This document shows positions 47,978 to 56,223 of a stretch of DNA of 64,000 nucleotides, piece after piece. Position 1 is the stretch's first letter. Every line of letters begins with the position of its first letter. The stretch lies in NCBI RefSeq assembly GCF_936925435.1, contig NZ_CAKZHQ010000023.1, positions 124,001 to 188,000 of the forward strand. The letters run 5' to 3'. Both the position numbers and the translations under genes were made by a program. The notes below the pieces were generated by a model. That model saw only the letters and a program-made list of their open reading frames with translations. It ran no database searches and had not been told where the DNA came from. The stretch comes from an uncultured Ramlibacter sp. (GTDB taxonomy: Bacteria; Pseudomonadota; Gammaproteobacteria; Burkholderiales; Burkholderiaceae_C).

Positions 47978-49432
47978 TTAGGCCTGCTCGAAATCGATGT
48001 GGCTCAGCGCCGCATCCACCGCCAGCAGCCGCACCCGCGCGGCATCACCCACGTCCAGGCCTTCGAAGCCGCGCAGCACACGGCCTTCCACCATGGGGCT
48101 GGCAATGCGCACGAAGGTGCCCTTGGCCGCGGCGCCGGTGACGATGGCGTCGAAGACCTCGCCGATGCGCCCCTGCAGCAGGAAGGCGCCTGCCGCCTTG
48201 AGCACCTCGCGCTCGACCTTGTTGGCCGCGCTCTCCTGCGCCGTGCAATGGCTTGCGATGCGGGCCAGATCGTCGGCGCAGTAGGGCGGCGGCGCGCCGG
48301 TCAATGCGGCCTTGAGCAGGCGCTGGGTCACCAGGTCGGGAAAGCGCCGGTTGGGTGCCGTCGAATGCGCGTAGTCGGCCACGGCCAGGCCGAAATGCCC
48401 GGCGCCGCTGCCGCCGGCCGCGGCGGCCGCATAGCCGCCGGCGCCCAGCAGCTTGACCACGGCCAGCGACAGGTCGGCAAAGCCGGCAGTGTCGGCTTTG
48501 CGGCGCGCGGCCAGGAAGTGCTCCAGCGCCTGGGCGTCGGCCTGGGCCGGCAGCTGCACGCCGTGGCCGGCGGCGAGCGCCACCAGGCGGTCCCAGCGGC
48601 GCGGCGCCTGCAGGAAGCGGCGCAGCGAGGGCGAGCCTTTGTCCGCCAGAAAGCGGGCGGTGGCGCCGTTGGCCGCCACCATCAGGTCGGCGATCAGTTC
48701 TTTCGCGCGATTGCGCGGCTCGGGCCGCAGGTCCACCAACCGGCCGGCGGCATCGAACACCGGGCGTGGCGCCACCGTGTCGACCTGCAGCGCCCCATGC
48801 GACTGCCGCCATTGGCGCAAGCTGGCGGCCAGCGTGTCGTGCAGGCGCAGCTGGGCTTCCAGCTGAGGCACGCTGGTCAGCTGCGCCGGCGGCGGGCCAG
48901 TGTCGTCGAGCCAGGCGGCGACCGCGTTGTAAGTGAGCTTGGCGTGGTTGCGCACCAGGGCGCGGTAGATGCTGGCGGCCGCCACCTGGCCATCTGCCGC
49001 CACCTGCATGTCGACCACCATGGCCAGCCTGTCCTGGCCTTGGTGCAGCGAGCTGGCGTCGTTGGACAGCAGCTCGGGCAGCATGGGGAAGACACCGGCC
49101 GCGGTATAGACCGAGCTGGTGTTGTGGGCCGCATGAGCGTCCATCGCCCCGCCCGCGGGCACCAGCCAATCCACATCCGCCACCGCCACCCGCAGCCGCA
49201 CCGCGCCAGCGGGCAGCTGCTGCGCCACGCTCAGCTGGTCCAGGTCCTGGGTGTCGTCGTTGTCGATGGAGAACCACGGCAGCCGCCGCTGGTCCTCGAT
49301 GGCGGGCGACTGCTCCGGGGCGGACCCGACGGCTGCCTGGGCCTCGGCCACAGCCTGGGCAGAGAAGGTATGAAGCAGGCCGTGGGCCTGCATGGACTGG
49401 ACGGCGAGGGCGTGGAGGTCGATGGCGGGCAT
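47978..49432 (-). CDS. Compact RNase II-like exoribonuclease (RNB domain)
   Basis: A 484-residue member of the RNase II/RNase R family, 3'-5' RNA degradation. The RNB catalytic centre is seen in 'WFSIDNDDTQDLDQLS' near residue 60 and 'ADVDWLVPAGGAMDAHA', with a later 'HSTAPNRRFPDLVTQRLL' near 350 (the HxTSPIRRYxDL equivalent). A C-terminal S1-like barrel (about 425-484) has 'GTFVRIASPMVEGRVLRGFEGL'. The N-terminal cold-shock domains of E. coli RNase II/R (about 80-200 residues) are missing. Start at 49432 (MPAIDL). Confidence 0.87.
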   Translation of the reverse strand: MPAIDLHALAVQSMQAHGLLHTFSAQAVAEAQAAVGSAPEQSPAIEDQRRLPWFSIDNDDTQDLDQLSVAQQLPAGAVRLRVAVADVDWLVPAGGAMDAHAAHNTSSVYTAAGVFPMLPELLSNDASSLHQGQDRLAMVVDMQVAADGQVAAASIYRALVRNHAKLTYNAVAAWLDDTGPPPAQLTSVPQLEAQLRLHDTLAASLRQWRQSHGALQVDTVAPRPVFDAAGRLVDLRPEPRNRAKELIADLMVAANGATARFLADKGSPSLRRFLQAPRRWDRLVALAAGHGVQLPAQADAQALEHFLAARRKADTAGFADLSLAVVKLLGAGGYAAAAAGGSGAGHFGLAVADYAHSTAPNRRFPDLVTQRLLKAALTGAPPPYCADDLARIASHCTAQESAANKVEREVLKAAGAFLLQGRIGEVFDAIVTGAAAKGTFVRIASPMVEGRVLRGFEGLDVGDAARVRLLAVDAALSHIDFEQA

Positions 49433-49490
49433 GCGCGATTGTGCGATGCCCTTCAAACTTGCAGCTCGGGATCCAGCGCCTGGGCGGGCT

Positions 49491-49892
49491 TCAGTGCGCG
49501 GCCTCGGTGGCGACGGGCGTCTCGGTGTGCAGCACGCACTTCCAGGCCTTGCCGGCGCGCACCCAGGTGGAAGAATCGTTCATTTCCTCGAACTCTTCCG
49601 CTTCCTTGTTGCCGCGCGGCGCCACGCCCTGCGTGGCGCGGTAGGTCAGCACGGCCGTGTCTTCGTTGGGGAAGACGACCTGTATGTCGTCCAGCTCGAA
49701 CGAGGTGAGAACCTGCGGCCCCTGGCTGGCCATCTTGCGGTAGCCGGCATGGTCGAACTGCATGGCACCCTTTCCGCCGACGATCAGGGCCGGCTCGGCC
49801 AGCAGCGCGGTGGCGGTTTCGGAATCGTTGTCGACCATGGCTTGCCAGAACTTCGTTTCCAGGTCGATCAGGGTCTTGCTTGAATTGGGCAT
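49491..49892 (-). CDS. SnoaL-like/DUF4440 protein
   Basis: A 133-residue NTF2-fold protein: 'LIDLETKFWQAMVDNDSETATALLAEPALIVGGKG', 'DDIQVVFPNEDTAVLTYRATQGV' and a closing 'STWVRAGKAWKCVLHTETPV'. These small cone-shaped folds bind or isomerise hydrophobic compounds; no specific role can be read. The ATG at 49892 is used because it begins the conserved helix; the open frame extends further upstream without homology. A GGAGTG ribosome site precedes it. Confidence 0.75.
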   Translation of the reverse strand: MPNSSKTLIDLETKFWQAMVDNDSETATALLAEPALIVGGKGAMQFDHAGYRKMASQGPQVLTSFELDDIQVVFPNEDTAVLTYRATQGVAPRGNKEAEEFEEMNDSSTWVRAGKAWKCVLHTETPVATEAAH

Positions 49893-50047
49893 GTTTGCAC
49901 TCCTTGCTTGCCAAAACTTCATCTTGGTCGGCCACAGGGGAGGGCCCACCAGACAAGCCGCCATCCATTCGTCAGCCTTGTCCGACAGCGCCGGGCGGCA
50001 ATACAGCTGAGAATGGCGCACGCGTTGCCACAGCAGTCAGGAAAACA

Positions 50048-50764
50048 ATGGTCCCCATCGAAATCGGGCCCCAGGAGGCCCGGCAGTTCAGCCTGCTGGT
50101 CAAACGGGCGGGCGCCGACCCCACAACCTTCAAACTGCGCAAGCTGGCCGATCCGGCCGGCAAGGGTTTCAAGGTGCGGGTGGCGGGCCGGGGCGCCGCC
50201 ACCGTCTACGACACAGCTGAGTCGCAGGCCTGGCTGCCCATGTTCAATGCCGACGTTGAGCGCGGCCTGTTCGGCACCGAGGGCACGCCTCTGCCGCCCG
50301 CCGCGATGGCCAAAGCCTTGTTCGACGCCGAATCCAGCCTGGCGCAAGGCGGCTTGTCCGGCCTGCTGGACTTCTTGAACACCCGGGTGGTGCACCGCTT
50401 CACGGCCCTGTACCGCCTGGACGGCCCGGTGCTGCGCAACGTGGCCGTGCACGACAAGCACAAACACCTGGACGCGCTGGACCTGAAGGTCGTGCCGTTG
50501 AAAGACAGCTTTTGCCAGTTCGTGCTGCGCGACGGCCTGTTCCTCACGCCGGGCTCGGGCGAGGACGAGCGCCTCAAGGGCCATCCCTACAGCGGCATCG
50601 TGGGCTCGTATGTGGGCGTGCCCGTCAGCACCCAGGGCGGCGCCCTGCGCGGCACGCTGTGCCACTTCGACCTGGTCGACCACGAGGTCAGTGACGACGA
50701 GTTCCTGTTCCTGGAAAGGGCGGCTGGGCTGTTGCCGCTGTACCTGCAGTCAGGCCCGGTTTGA
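50048..50764 (+). CDS. GAF-related sensory protein
   Basis: A 238-residue protein whose C-terminal half (about 100-235) is a GAF domain related to that at 46848: 'HRFTALYRLDGPVLRNVAVHD', 'DSFCQFVLRDGLFLTPGSG' and 'GSYVGVPVSTQGGALRGTLCHFD'. The N-terminal 90 residues (PQEARQFSLLVKRAGADPTTFKLRK...) are not recognised. No output domain. The two related sensors lie 3 kb apart around stress-type genes. Confidence 0.75.
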   Translation: MVPIEIGPQEARQFSLLVKRAGADPTTFKLRKLADPAGKGFKVRVAGRGAATVYDTAESQAWLPMFNADVERGLFGTEGTPLPPAAMAKALFDAESSLAQGGLSGLLDFLNTRVVHRFTALYRLDGPVLRNVAVHDKHKHLDALDLKVVPLKDSFCQFVLRDGLFLTPGSGEDERLKGHPYSGIVGSYVGVPVSTQGGALRGTLCHFDLVDHEVSDDEFLFLERAAGLLPLYLQSGPV

Positions 50765-50791
50765 GCGCAGGGGCGGCTGCGCCCAGCGGGC

Positions 50792-50962
50792 TCAGCCGCC
50801 GTGGAAGCCCTTGAGGATGTCTTGCTCCGGGCGCTCGGGCGCGATGGTGGAGTCGTTGGTGCGCCGCGGCGAATCGAGCTTGCGGCTTTCTTCCTCGGCT
50901 TGTTCCAGCTTGCGGCGCGATTCTTCCGGTGGCTCGATGCCTGCGTCGTTGAGGTCGGTCAT
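50792..50962 (-). CDS. 56-residue charged small protein
   Basis: A small gene read directly from the minus strand: MTDLNDAGIEPPEESRRKLE at the start, then a Glu/Arg/Lys-rich helix and an end in DILKGFHGG. A good ribosome site (GGAG, 9 bp before the ATG) and a tightly fitting stop before the GAF-gene end support it. Highly charged, no signal peptide, unknown function. It is divergent from the glycine-zipper gene. Confidence 0.6.
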   Translation of the reverse strand: MTDLNDAGIEPPEESRRKLEQAEEESRKLDSPRRTNDSTIAPERPEQDILKGFHGG

Positions 50963-51114
50963 GTGGGCAATCTCCTTCTTTGGTGTGAATGGATTCTGCG
51001 CGGGCGCAGGTACTGGGCGTGTAGGAACAAGGCTATGCGCCGGCGGGGCGCTCTCCTAGCCGGCGCCCGCAGCGGCGCCTCTAACCTCGCGTTTTCATCA
51101 ACCAACAGGAGACC

Positions 51115-51609
51115 ATGATGACGATCGACAAGGACAACAAGAAGACGGGCGCCGGCACCGGCGCCGTTGTGGGCGCTGCAGCAGGCGGCGCGGCCGGTGG
51201 TGCTGTGGCAGGCGCCCTCGTGGGCGGCGTGACCGGCCCCGTGGGCGCGGCCGTGGGCGCCGCCATCGGCGCCGCTGCAGGCGCCATCGCCAACCGCCAC
51301 AAGGCCGACCCGGTGCTGGAAGACAAGTACTGGCGCGACAACTATTCGAGCCGCCCCTATGCGAACAAGGAGGCCAGCTTCGAGGACTACAGCCCGGCCT
51401 ACCGCACCGGCGTGGAGTCTTACTCGCGCAACCCGGGCCGCAGCTTCGACGAGATCGAGCCCGAGCTGGGCCGCGACTGGAACAGCAACCGCGGCCGCTC
51501 CTCGCTGGAGTGGGAACACGCCAGGCCCGCCGCCCGCGACGCCTGGGACCGCCTGAGCAACAGCGTGGAACGCGCCATCCCGGGTGACTCGGACAAAGAC
51601 GGCCGCTAA
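51115..51609 (+). CDS. Glycine-zipper stress-type protein
   Basis: A 164-residue protein with a long Gly/Ala zipper (about 12-58, repeated GxxxG/AxxxG: GAVVGAAAGGAAGGAVAGAL and on) that could insert in membranes or oligomerise. It has no classical signal peptide. An acidic tail rich in Asp, Glu, Arg and Tyr follows, with 'DNYSSRPYANKEASFEDYSPAYRTGVE' and repeated W/R-containing units. This tail pattern is typical of osmotic or desiccation-stress proteins found beside YciF/general-stress genes in betaproteobacteria. An AGGAG ribosome site is present, and a terminator follows. Confidence 0.75.
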   Translation: MMTIDKDNKKTGAGTGAVVGAAAGGAAGGAVAGALVGGVTGPVGAAVGAAIGAAAGAIANRHKADPVLEDKYWRDNYSSRPYANKEASFEDYSPAYRTGVESYSRNPGRSFDEIEPELGRDWNSNRGRSSLEWEHARPAARDAWDRLSNSVERAIPGDSDKDGR

Positions 51610-51637
51610 GCGCCTGGTCCCTTTCCGCTAAGACCCT

Positions 51638-51673
51638 ATCCGGGGCGCTGCTGCCAGTGCCCCGGATTTTTTT
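51638..51673 (+). terminator. Terminator after the glycine-zipper gene
   Basis: 9-bp stem ATCCGGGGC/GCCCCGGAT (51638-51646 and 51659-51667), 12-nt loop, and T at 51667-51673. Confidence 0.85.
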
Positions 51674-51684
51674 CGTCCTTCATT

Positions 51685-51712
51685 CGTCATTCCCGCGGAG
51701 GCGGGAATCCAG
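51685..51712. repeat. Palindromic repeat, GTCATTCCCGC family
   Basis: Stem ATTCCCGC/GCGGGAAT with a 4-nt loop flanked by CGTC and CCAG. The same unit occurs, in inverted pairs, at 63767 and (diverged) 59053. It looks like a REP/ERIC-type intergenic repeat. Confidence 0.75.
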
Positions 51713-51729
51713 AGCGTTCAAAATAAGCC

Positions 51730-52026
51730 ATGGAGACACGCGACTTCACCACCGGCAAGCTGCGCAAGGCGGTTTTCGACCGCGCCACGCGCCAGCTGGA
51801 CCTGCACTTCACAGGCGGCTCCGTGCTGGGCTACAAACCTGTGCCCGACGAAGTCTTCCGGCGCCTGTGCCAGGCGCCCAACCCTGCCACCTACTGGGAA
51901 GACCGCATCGCCGAGGAATACCCCAAGGTGCGGCCCATGGCGCAGCCAGGGCAGGGCGGGGCCAAGCCCAAGGACCTGAGCGACCTGAGCGACCTGTTCG
52001 GCGGCGACGAGGAGACAGCGGACTGA
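51730..52026 (+). CDS. KTSC domain protein
   Basis: A 98-residue protein with a KTSC domain (a small beta fold first named from lysyl-tRNA synthetase C-termini): 'AVFDRATRQLDLHFTGGSVLGYKPVPDEVFRRL' and 'YWEDRIAEEYPKV'. A low-complexity acidic tail (KDLSDLSDLFGGDEETAD) follows. Function unknown; nucleic-acid binding has been suggested. It begins 18 bp after a palindromic repeat and is convergent with the GST gene. Confidence 0.8.
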   Translation: METRDFTTGKLRKAVFDRATRQLDLHFTGGSVLGYKPVPDEVFRRLCQAPNPATYWEDRIAEEYPKVRPMAQPGQGGAKPKDLSDLSDLFGGDEETAD

Positions 52027-52032
52027 GGTGGA

Positions 52033-52713
52033 CTACTCCGGTTTGTAGAAGCGCGCGGGCAATGCCTCGCGGTAGGGGTAGTACTGGAAGAACGGCCGCG
52101 CTTCGTCGAGCACGCGCGCGACCGAGGGGCGCGCAAGCAAGCGCTCGAAGTAGGCCGCCAGGCGTTGATGGGCCGGCGCCAGAGGCACCAGGGTGGTGGC
52201 GTAGAACAGCGAGGGTGCGGCCGTACAGTCGGCCAGGCTGAAGGCATCGCCAGCGAGCCAGGTGCGCTCACCGATGCGCTTTTCGAGCAGGCCGTAGGCC
52301 ATCGCCAGGGTCTCCTTGGCCTTGGCCACTGCGATGGGATCACCCTTGCCTTCGCCGCGCAGGCGGTCGGCCACGATGGCCTGCATGGGGTGCATCACAT
52401 ACAGGTCCACCAGGCGGTCCATCAGCCGCACCTCCAGCGCCGCCTGCGCATCGGCGGGCAGCAGCGTCTGGCCGGACGGGGCGTGGTGCTGGGCCAGGTA
52501 TTCGACCTGGATGCTGGTCTCCGGCACCAGGAGGTCACCGTCCAGCAGCAGCGGGATCTTGCCCGTCGGCCACAGGGCCAGGAAGTCGCTGCGCTGCTGC
52601 GGATCGCCCAGGTTGAGAAGGTGCGGCTCGAAAGGCAGGGCCAGCTCGTACAGCGCAATTAGCACCTTGTGGCAGTGGGAGGACAGGGGGTGGTGGTAGA
52701 GGGCGAGGGCCAT
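52033..52713 (-). CDS. Glutathione S-transferase family protein
   Basis: A 226-residue GST: N-terminal thioredoxin-like domain (about 1-80) with 'LYHHPLSSHCHKVLIALYEL' and the glutathione-binding 'PTGKIPLLLDGDLLVPETSIQVEYL', then an all-helical domain (95-220) with 'LEKRIGERTWLAGDAFSLADCTAA'. Ser or Cys near residue 11-14 may be the thiol-activating residue. Substrate unknown. The ATG at 52713 is chosen at the conserved N-terminus. Confidence 0.9.
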   Translation of the reverse strand: MALALYHHPLSSHCHKVLIALYELALPFEPHLLNLGDPQQRSDFLALWPTGKIPLLLDGDLLVPETSIQVEYLAQHHAPSGQTLLPADAQAALEVRLMDRLVDLYVMHPMQAIVADRLRGEGKGDPIAVAKAKETLAMAYGLLEKRIGERTWLAGDAFSLADCTAAPSLFYATTLVPLAPAHQRLAAYFERLLARPSVARVLDEARPFFQYYPYREALPARFYKPE

Positions 52714-52779
52714 GGGCGCAGTGTAGGGCGGGCATGCAAATTGCGGCTGGCAGCGTATCTTTTTGAGAAGGAGACGCGC

Positions 52780-53748
52780 ATGCCCATCACCCGAAAACTC
52801 TTCCTGGCGCTGTGCGCCGCAGCATCCATCCTCCCGGCCGCGGCGCAGGACGCCTATCCCAACAAGCCGGTGAAAGTGATCGTGGCCCTGCCGGCCGGCG
52901 GCAGCGTGGACATGATCGCCCGGCTGGTCAGCCAGCAGCTGCAGACCGACCTGGGCCAGCCCTTTGTGGTGGACAACAAGGCGGGCGCCTCCGGACAGAT
53001 CGGCGTGCCCCTGGTGGCCAAGGCGCCGCCGGACGGCTACACCCTGATGGTGTCGCCGGCGTCCTTTCTCACCACCAACAAGAGCATCTTCAAGGCCCTG
53101 CCCTACAACCCGGAGGCCGACTTCGCCCCCGTGACCAAGCTGGTCAACCAGGCCATGGTGCTGGTGGTGAACGACAAGGCCAAGTACGGCACGGCCGCCC
53201 AGATCCTGGCGGCGGCCAAGGCCAGCCCGGGCAAGCTGACCTATGCGTCCAGCGGCGACGGCAGCCCGCAGCACCTGGCCGGCCTGCTGTTCGAGCACCG
53301 CAGCGGCGTCAAGCTGCTGCATGTGCCCTACAAGGGCGGCGCCCCCGCCATCACCGACCTGATCGGCGGCCAGGTGGACATGGCCTTCGCGCCGCTGCCG
53401 GAGGCGCTGCCACACATCAAGTCGGGCAAGCTGCACCCCGTGGGCACCCTGAGCGAAAAGCGCGCCGCCGCCACGCCGAACATCCCGACGCTGAAGGAGG
53501 GCGGTGTCGACAACGTCTACCTGTCCGCCTGGATTGGCCTGCTGGCGCCGGCCGGCACACCGCAGCCCGTGCTGGACAAGCTTGGCAAATCGGTGAAGGC
53601 GTTGCTGGCCGGTGACGCCAAGACCAGGCTGGTGGAGCTGGGCATGGAGCCGGCCGGCGATGAGGCCAAGCCGCTCAAGCAGGTGATCTCCGAGGACATC
53701 AAGCTGCACGCGGAGCTGGTGAAGGCGGCGGGCTTGGTGCCGCAGTAG
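52780..53748 (+). CDS. Bug-family solute-binding protein 6
   Basis: A 322-residue periplasmic receptor with a signal peptide ending PAAAQD near residue 23. 'YPNKPVKVIVALPAGGSVDMIAR' and 'VDNKAGASGQIGVPLVAKAPPDGYTLM' plus 'VPYKGGAPAITDLIGGQVDMAFAPL' are family hallmarks. It is divergent from the GST gene (66-bp gap), preceded by a strong GAAGGAG ribosome site, and not linked to a catabolic operon. Confidence 0.92.
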   Translation: MPITRKLFLALCAAASILPAAAQDAYPNKPVKVIVALPAGGSVDMIARLVSQQLQTDLGQPFVVDNKAGASGQIGVPLVAKAPPDGYTLMVSPASFLTTNKSIFKALPYNPEADFAPVTKLVNQAMVLVVNDKAKYGTAAQILAAAKASPGKLTYASSGDGSPQHLAGLLFEHRSGVKLLHVPYKGGAPAITDLIGGQVDMAFAPLPEALPHIKSGKLHPVGTLSEKRAAATPNIPTLKEGGVDNVYLSAWIGLLAPAGTPQPVLDKLGKSVKALLAGDAKTRLVELGMEPAGDEAKPLKQVISEDIKLHAELVKAAGLVPQ

Positions 53749-53762
53749 GGTTCATTGCCCCA

Positions 53763-53834
53763 GGCGCTATCTTTTCTGTAGCGCATTGCGCAATATGGAC
53801 GGGGGCTACAGGCCGATTTCCCTCTTAAAAGTGG
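53763..53834 (+). repeat. Interspersed ~70-bp repeat, copy C
   Basis: Stem GCGCTA/TAGCGC around TCTTTTCTG, then GACGGGGGCTAC, AGGCCGATTTCCCTCTTAAAA. It lies between Bug gene 6 and the SulP gene. Confidence 0.8.
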
Positions 53835-53874
53835 AACGAACCGCGCCGCGGTAGGATGCCGCTCCGCCGCATCC

Positions 53875-55356
53875 ATGGGCCCCAGCACTCTGGGGCCGGC
53901 TTTCATGTCCAGACACCCCCATCCCTTTCGCGCCGAATGGGCGCCCAGCATTCCGCGCGAGCTCATGGCCGGCGCGGTGGCCACCTTCGCCCTCATCCCC
54001 GAGGTGATCGCCTTTTCGTTCGTCGCCGGCGTCGACCCGGCTGTGGGCTTGTTTGCGTCCTTCGTCATCAGCATCGTCATTGCCTTCGCGGGCGGGCGGC
54101 CCGCGATGGTGTCCGCGGCGGCCGGCTCGGTGGCCCTGGTGGCGGCGCCGCTGGTCCACGCCCACGGCGTGCAGTACCTGTTTGCCGCCGGCATCCTGGC
54201 CGGCGCGGTGCAGATCCTCTTCGGCTGGCTGCGCCTGGGCGTGTTGATGCGCTACGTGTCGGGCTCGGTGCGCACGGGCTTTGTCAACGCGCTGGCCATC
54301 CTGATCTTCTCGGCCCAGATGCCGCACCTGGTCGGCGCCAACGCCGCCACCTGGGCGATGGTCGGCGCCGGCCTGGTGATCATCTATGGCTTGCCGCGGC
54401 TGACCAAGGTCGTGCCGTCGCCGCTGGTGTGCATCGTGGTGCTGACGCTGGTGGCGCAATGGCTGCAACTGCCGCTCAAGACCGTGGCGGACCTGGGCCT
54501 GCTGCCTGCCGGCCTGCCGTCGTTCGGCCTACCGCAGGTGCCGCTGTCGCTGGAGACGTTGCGGCTCATCGCCTTGCCTGCGCTGGCGATTGCCATGGTC
54601 GGCCTGCTGGAGTCGATGATGACGGCCAGCGTGGTGGACGAACTGACCGACACGCCCAGCTCCAAGAGCCGCGAGTGCAGCGGCCTGGGTGCGGCCAACA
54701 TCGCGGCCAGCCTGTTCGGCGGCATCGCGGGCTGCGGAATGATCGGCCAGACCGTGGGCAACGTGCGCTACGGCGGCCGGGGCAGGTTGTCCACGCTGTT
54801 CGCCGGCGCCTTTTTGCTGATCCTGATGGTGCTGCTCAGGCCCTGGGTGGCGCAGGTGCCCGTGGCCGCGCTGGTGGCCATCATGGTGATGGTCTCGGCC
54901 TCGACCCTGGACTGGGGCTCGGCCCGGGCGCTGCTCAAGCACCCCAAGCTGTCCAGCGCCGTGATGGTGGCGACGGTGGCGGTGACCGTCGCCACCGACA
55001 ACCTGGCCGCCGGAGTGGCCGTCGGCGTGCTCCTGAGCGGCGTGTTCTTCACCTTCAAGGTGGCGCGGCTGCTGACCGTGGTGAGGTCAGGCGACGAGAA
55101 CCTGACCTACCGCGTGACGGGCCAGGTGTTCTTCGCCTCGGCCGACATGCTGGTCGACGCCTTCGACGTGCGGGACATTGAAGGCAAGCCGGTGACCATC
55201 GATCTGAGCGGCGCGCATTTCTGGGACGTCACGGCCGTGAATGCCCTCGACAAAGTCTGCCAGCGGCTGCGCAAGCATGGCAGCACGGTGGAGGTGGTGG
55301 GGATGAATGCGCAGGGGAGGGCGCTGGTGGCTAAGCTGGATTTGGGGATTGAATAG
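53875..55356 (+). CDS. SulP-family anion transporter with STAS domain
   Basis: A 493-residue inner-membrane SulP (SLC26-like) transporter with about twelve to fourteen hydrophobic segments in residues 25-395. 'GAVATFALIPEVIAFSFVAGVDPAVGL' is the family start and 'ISIVIAFAGGRPAMVSAAAGSVALV' the conserved repeat. A STAS domain follows (about 400-493: 'RVTGQVFFASADMLVDAF...VTIDLSGAHFWDVTAVNALD'). It transports sulfate, bicarbonate or dicarboxylates; the substrate is not evident. TAGGAT lies 17 bp before the ATG. Confidence 0.9.
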   Translation: MGPSTLGPAFMSRHPHPFRAEWAPSIPRELMAGAVATFALIPEVIAFSFVAGVDPAVGLFASFVISIVIAFAGGRPAMVSAAAGSVALVAAPLVHAHGVQYLFAAGILAGAVQILFGWLRLGVLMRYVSGSVRTGFVNALAILIFSAQMPHLVGANAATWAMVGAGLVIIYGLPRLTKVVPSPLVCIVVLTLVAQWLQLPLKTVADLGLLPAGLPSFGLPQVPLSLETLRLIALPALAIAMVGLLESMMTASVVDELTDTPSSKSRECSGLGAANIAASLFGGIAGCGMIGQTVGNVRYGGRGRLSTLFAGAFLLILMVLLRPWVAQVPVAALVAIMVMVSASTLDWGSARALLKHPKLSSAVMVATVAVTVATDNLAAGVAVGVLLSGVFFTFKVARLLTVVRSGDENLTYRVTGQVFFASADMLVDAFDVRDIEGKPVTIDLSGAHFWDVTAVNALDKVCQRLRKHGSTVEVVGMNAQGRALVAKLDLGIE

Positions 55357-55411
55357 CGAATTGCGCGCATGCGGCCAGCCGCTGTGCCCCGAACGCCCGT
55401 TGCGCCGGAAA

Positions 55412-56206
55412 TCAAGTCCCGCGAAGCTCTAGAGCGGGGATTTTTTGCACGCTCACCGACAGGGTGTATTCGAATAGCTCGATGTTTTTGATATCTGCGC
55501 ATGCGAGACGCAGGTCTTCTGTCATCGTCCGGCAAACAATCATTCCACGCACACGTTGACCCGGTTCAGCGAGGTTCTGGCGCACCCAGTTAACGTAGCG
55601 AAGAAGTTGACCAACGACGCGGTCGTAGCCCTTTGATACCTTCAATTCGAGAACAACAAGCGAACCGGCCGCATCGGTCGCCAAGATGTCAATTCGCCGT
55701 CCGCCGCCCGCGTCAAACTCAAGTCCGCGAACTTCATCAACGTCGTACAGCTTTAACCCCATCTCAATGCATTCGAGATTTTCGGCCAGATAGCGTTGGA
55801 GATCCCGTTCGAGTAAGAACTCAGACGAGCCGGGCGGCGCTTCGCCGTCGTCCGCCTCCTCCACATCAGCAGCGATCTCCTCTTCACGGGCTACGTCCCC
55901 CTCAACAAACTCATGAATGGGCGCTGGATCCTTGCCGGGCTCATATAGTCGGTACTGACCGGAGCCCACCTTGAAAAGCAAGTCATCGGTCGTGTTGGTG
56001 GACGGATGATGCAACCTGCTTTTGTCGTTAGTTGAGGCCTGGACAAGGTGGGCGCGGATGCTGGTTGCCTGAAGCTTGGGGTAGTGTTGCGCGAACCATT
56101 CAATAGTTCTGGTTCTGGTGAAGACCTGACCGGGCTTCAAGCCCATGTCTTTCAGCATATCTTTAAGAAGTGCCCTGGTGGGCTTGTCATAGATCGTGCG
56201 TGCCAT
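55412..56206 (-). CDS. NucS-like PD-(D/E)XK endonuclease
   Basis: A 264-residue two-domain protein. Residues 1-95 look like a winged-helix DNA-binding part (TRTRTIEWFAQHYPKLQATSIRAHLV). Residues about 130-264 are a DUF91/NucS-like nuclease with Asp in 'RRIDILATD' and the ExK motif in 'LVVLELKVSKGYDRVVGQLLRYV'. An acidic linker (about 100-130) joins them. NucS cuts mismatched DNA; the linked N-terminal domain hints at a defence or repair role. Codons are visibly less GC-biased at third positions than in the neighbours, a sign of transfer. The start is at the ATG at 56206. Confidence 0.78.
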   Translation of the reverse strand: MARTIYDKPTRALLKDMLKDMGLKPGQVFTRTRTIEWFAQHYPKLQATSIRAHLVQASTNDKSRLHHPSTNTTDDLLFKVGSGQYRLYEPGKDPAPIHEFVEGDVAREEEIAADVEEADDGEAPPGSSEFLLERDLQRYLAENLECIEMGLKLYDVDEVRGLEFDAGGGRRIDILATDAAGSLVVLELKVSKGYDRVVGQLLRYVNWVRQNLAEPGQRVRGMIVCRTMTEDLRLACADIKNIELFEYTLSVSVQKIPALELRGT

Positions 56207-56223
56207 TGGATCCCCCAAATTGC

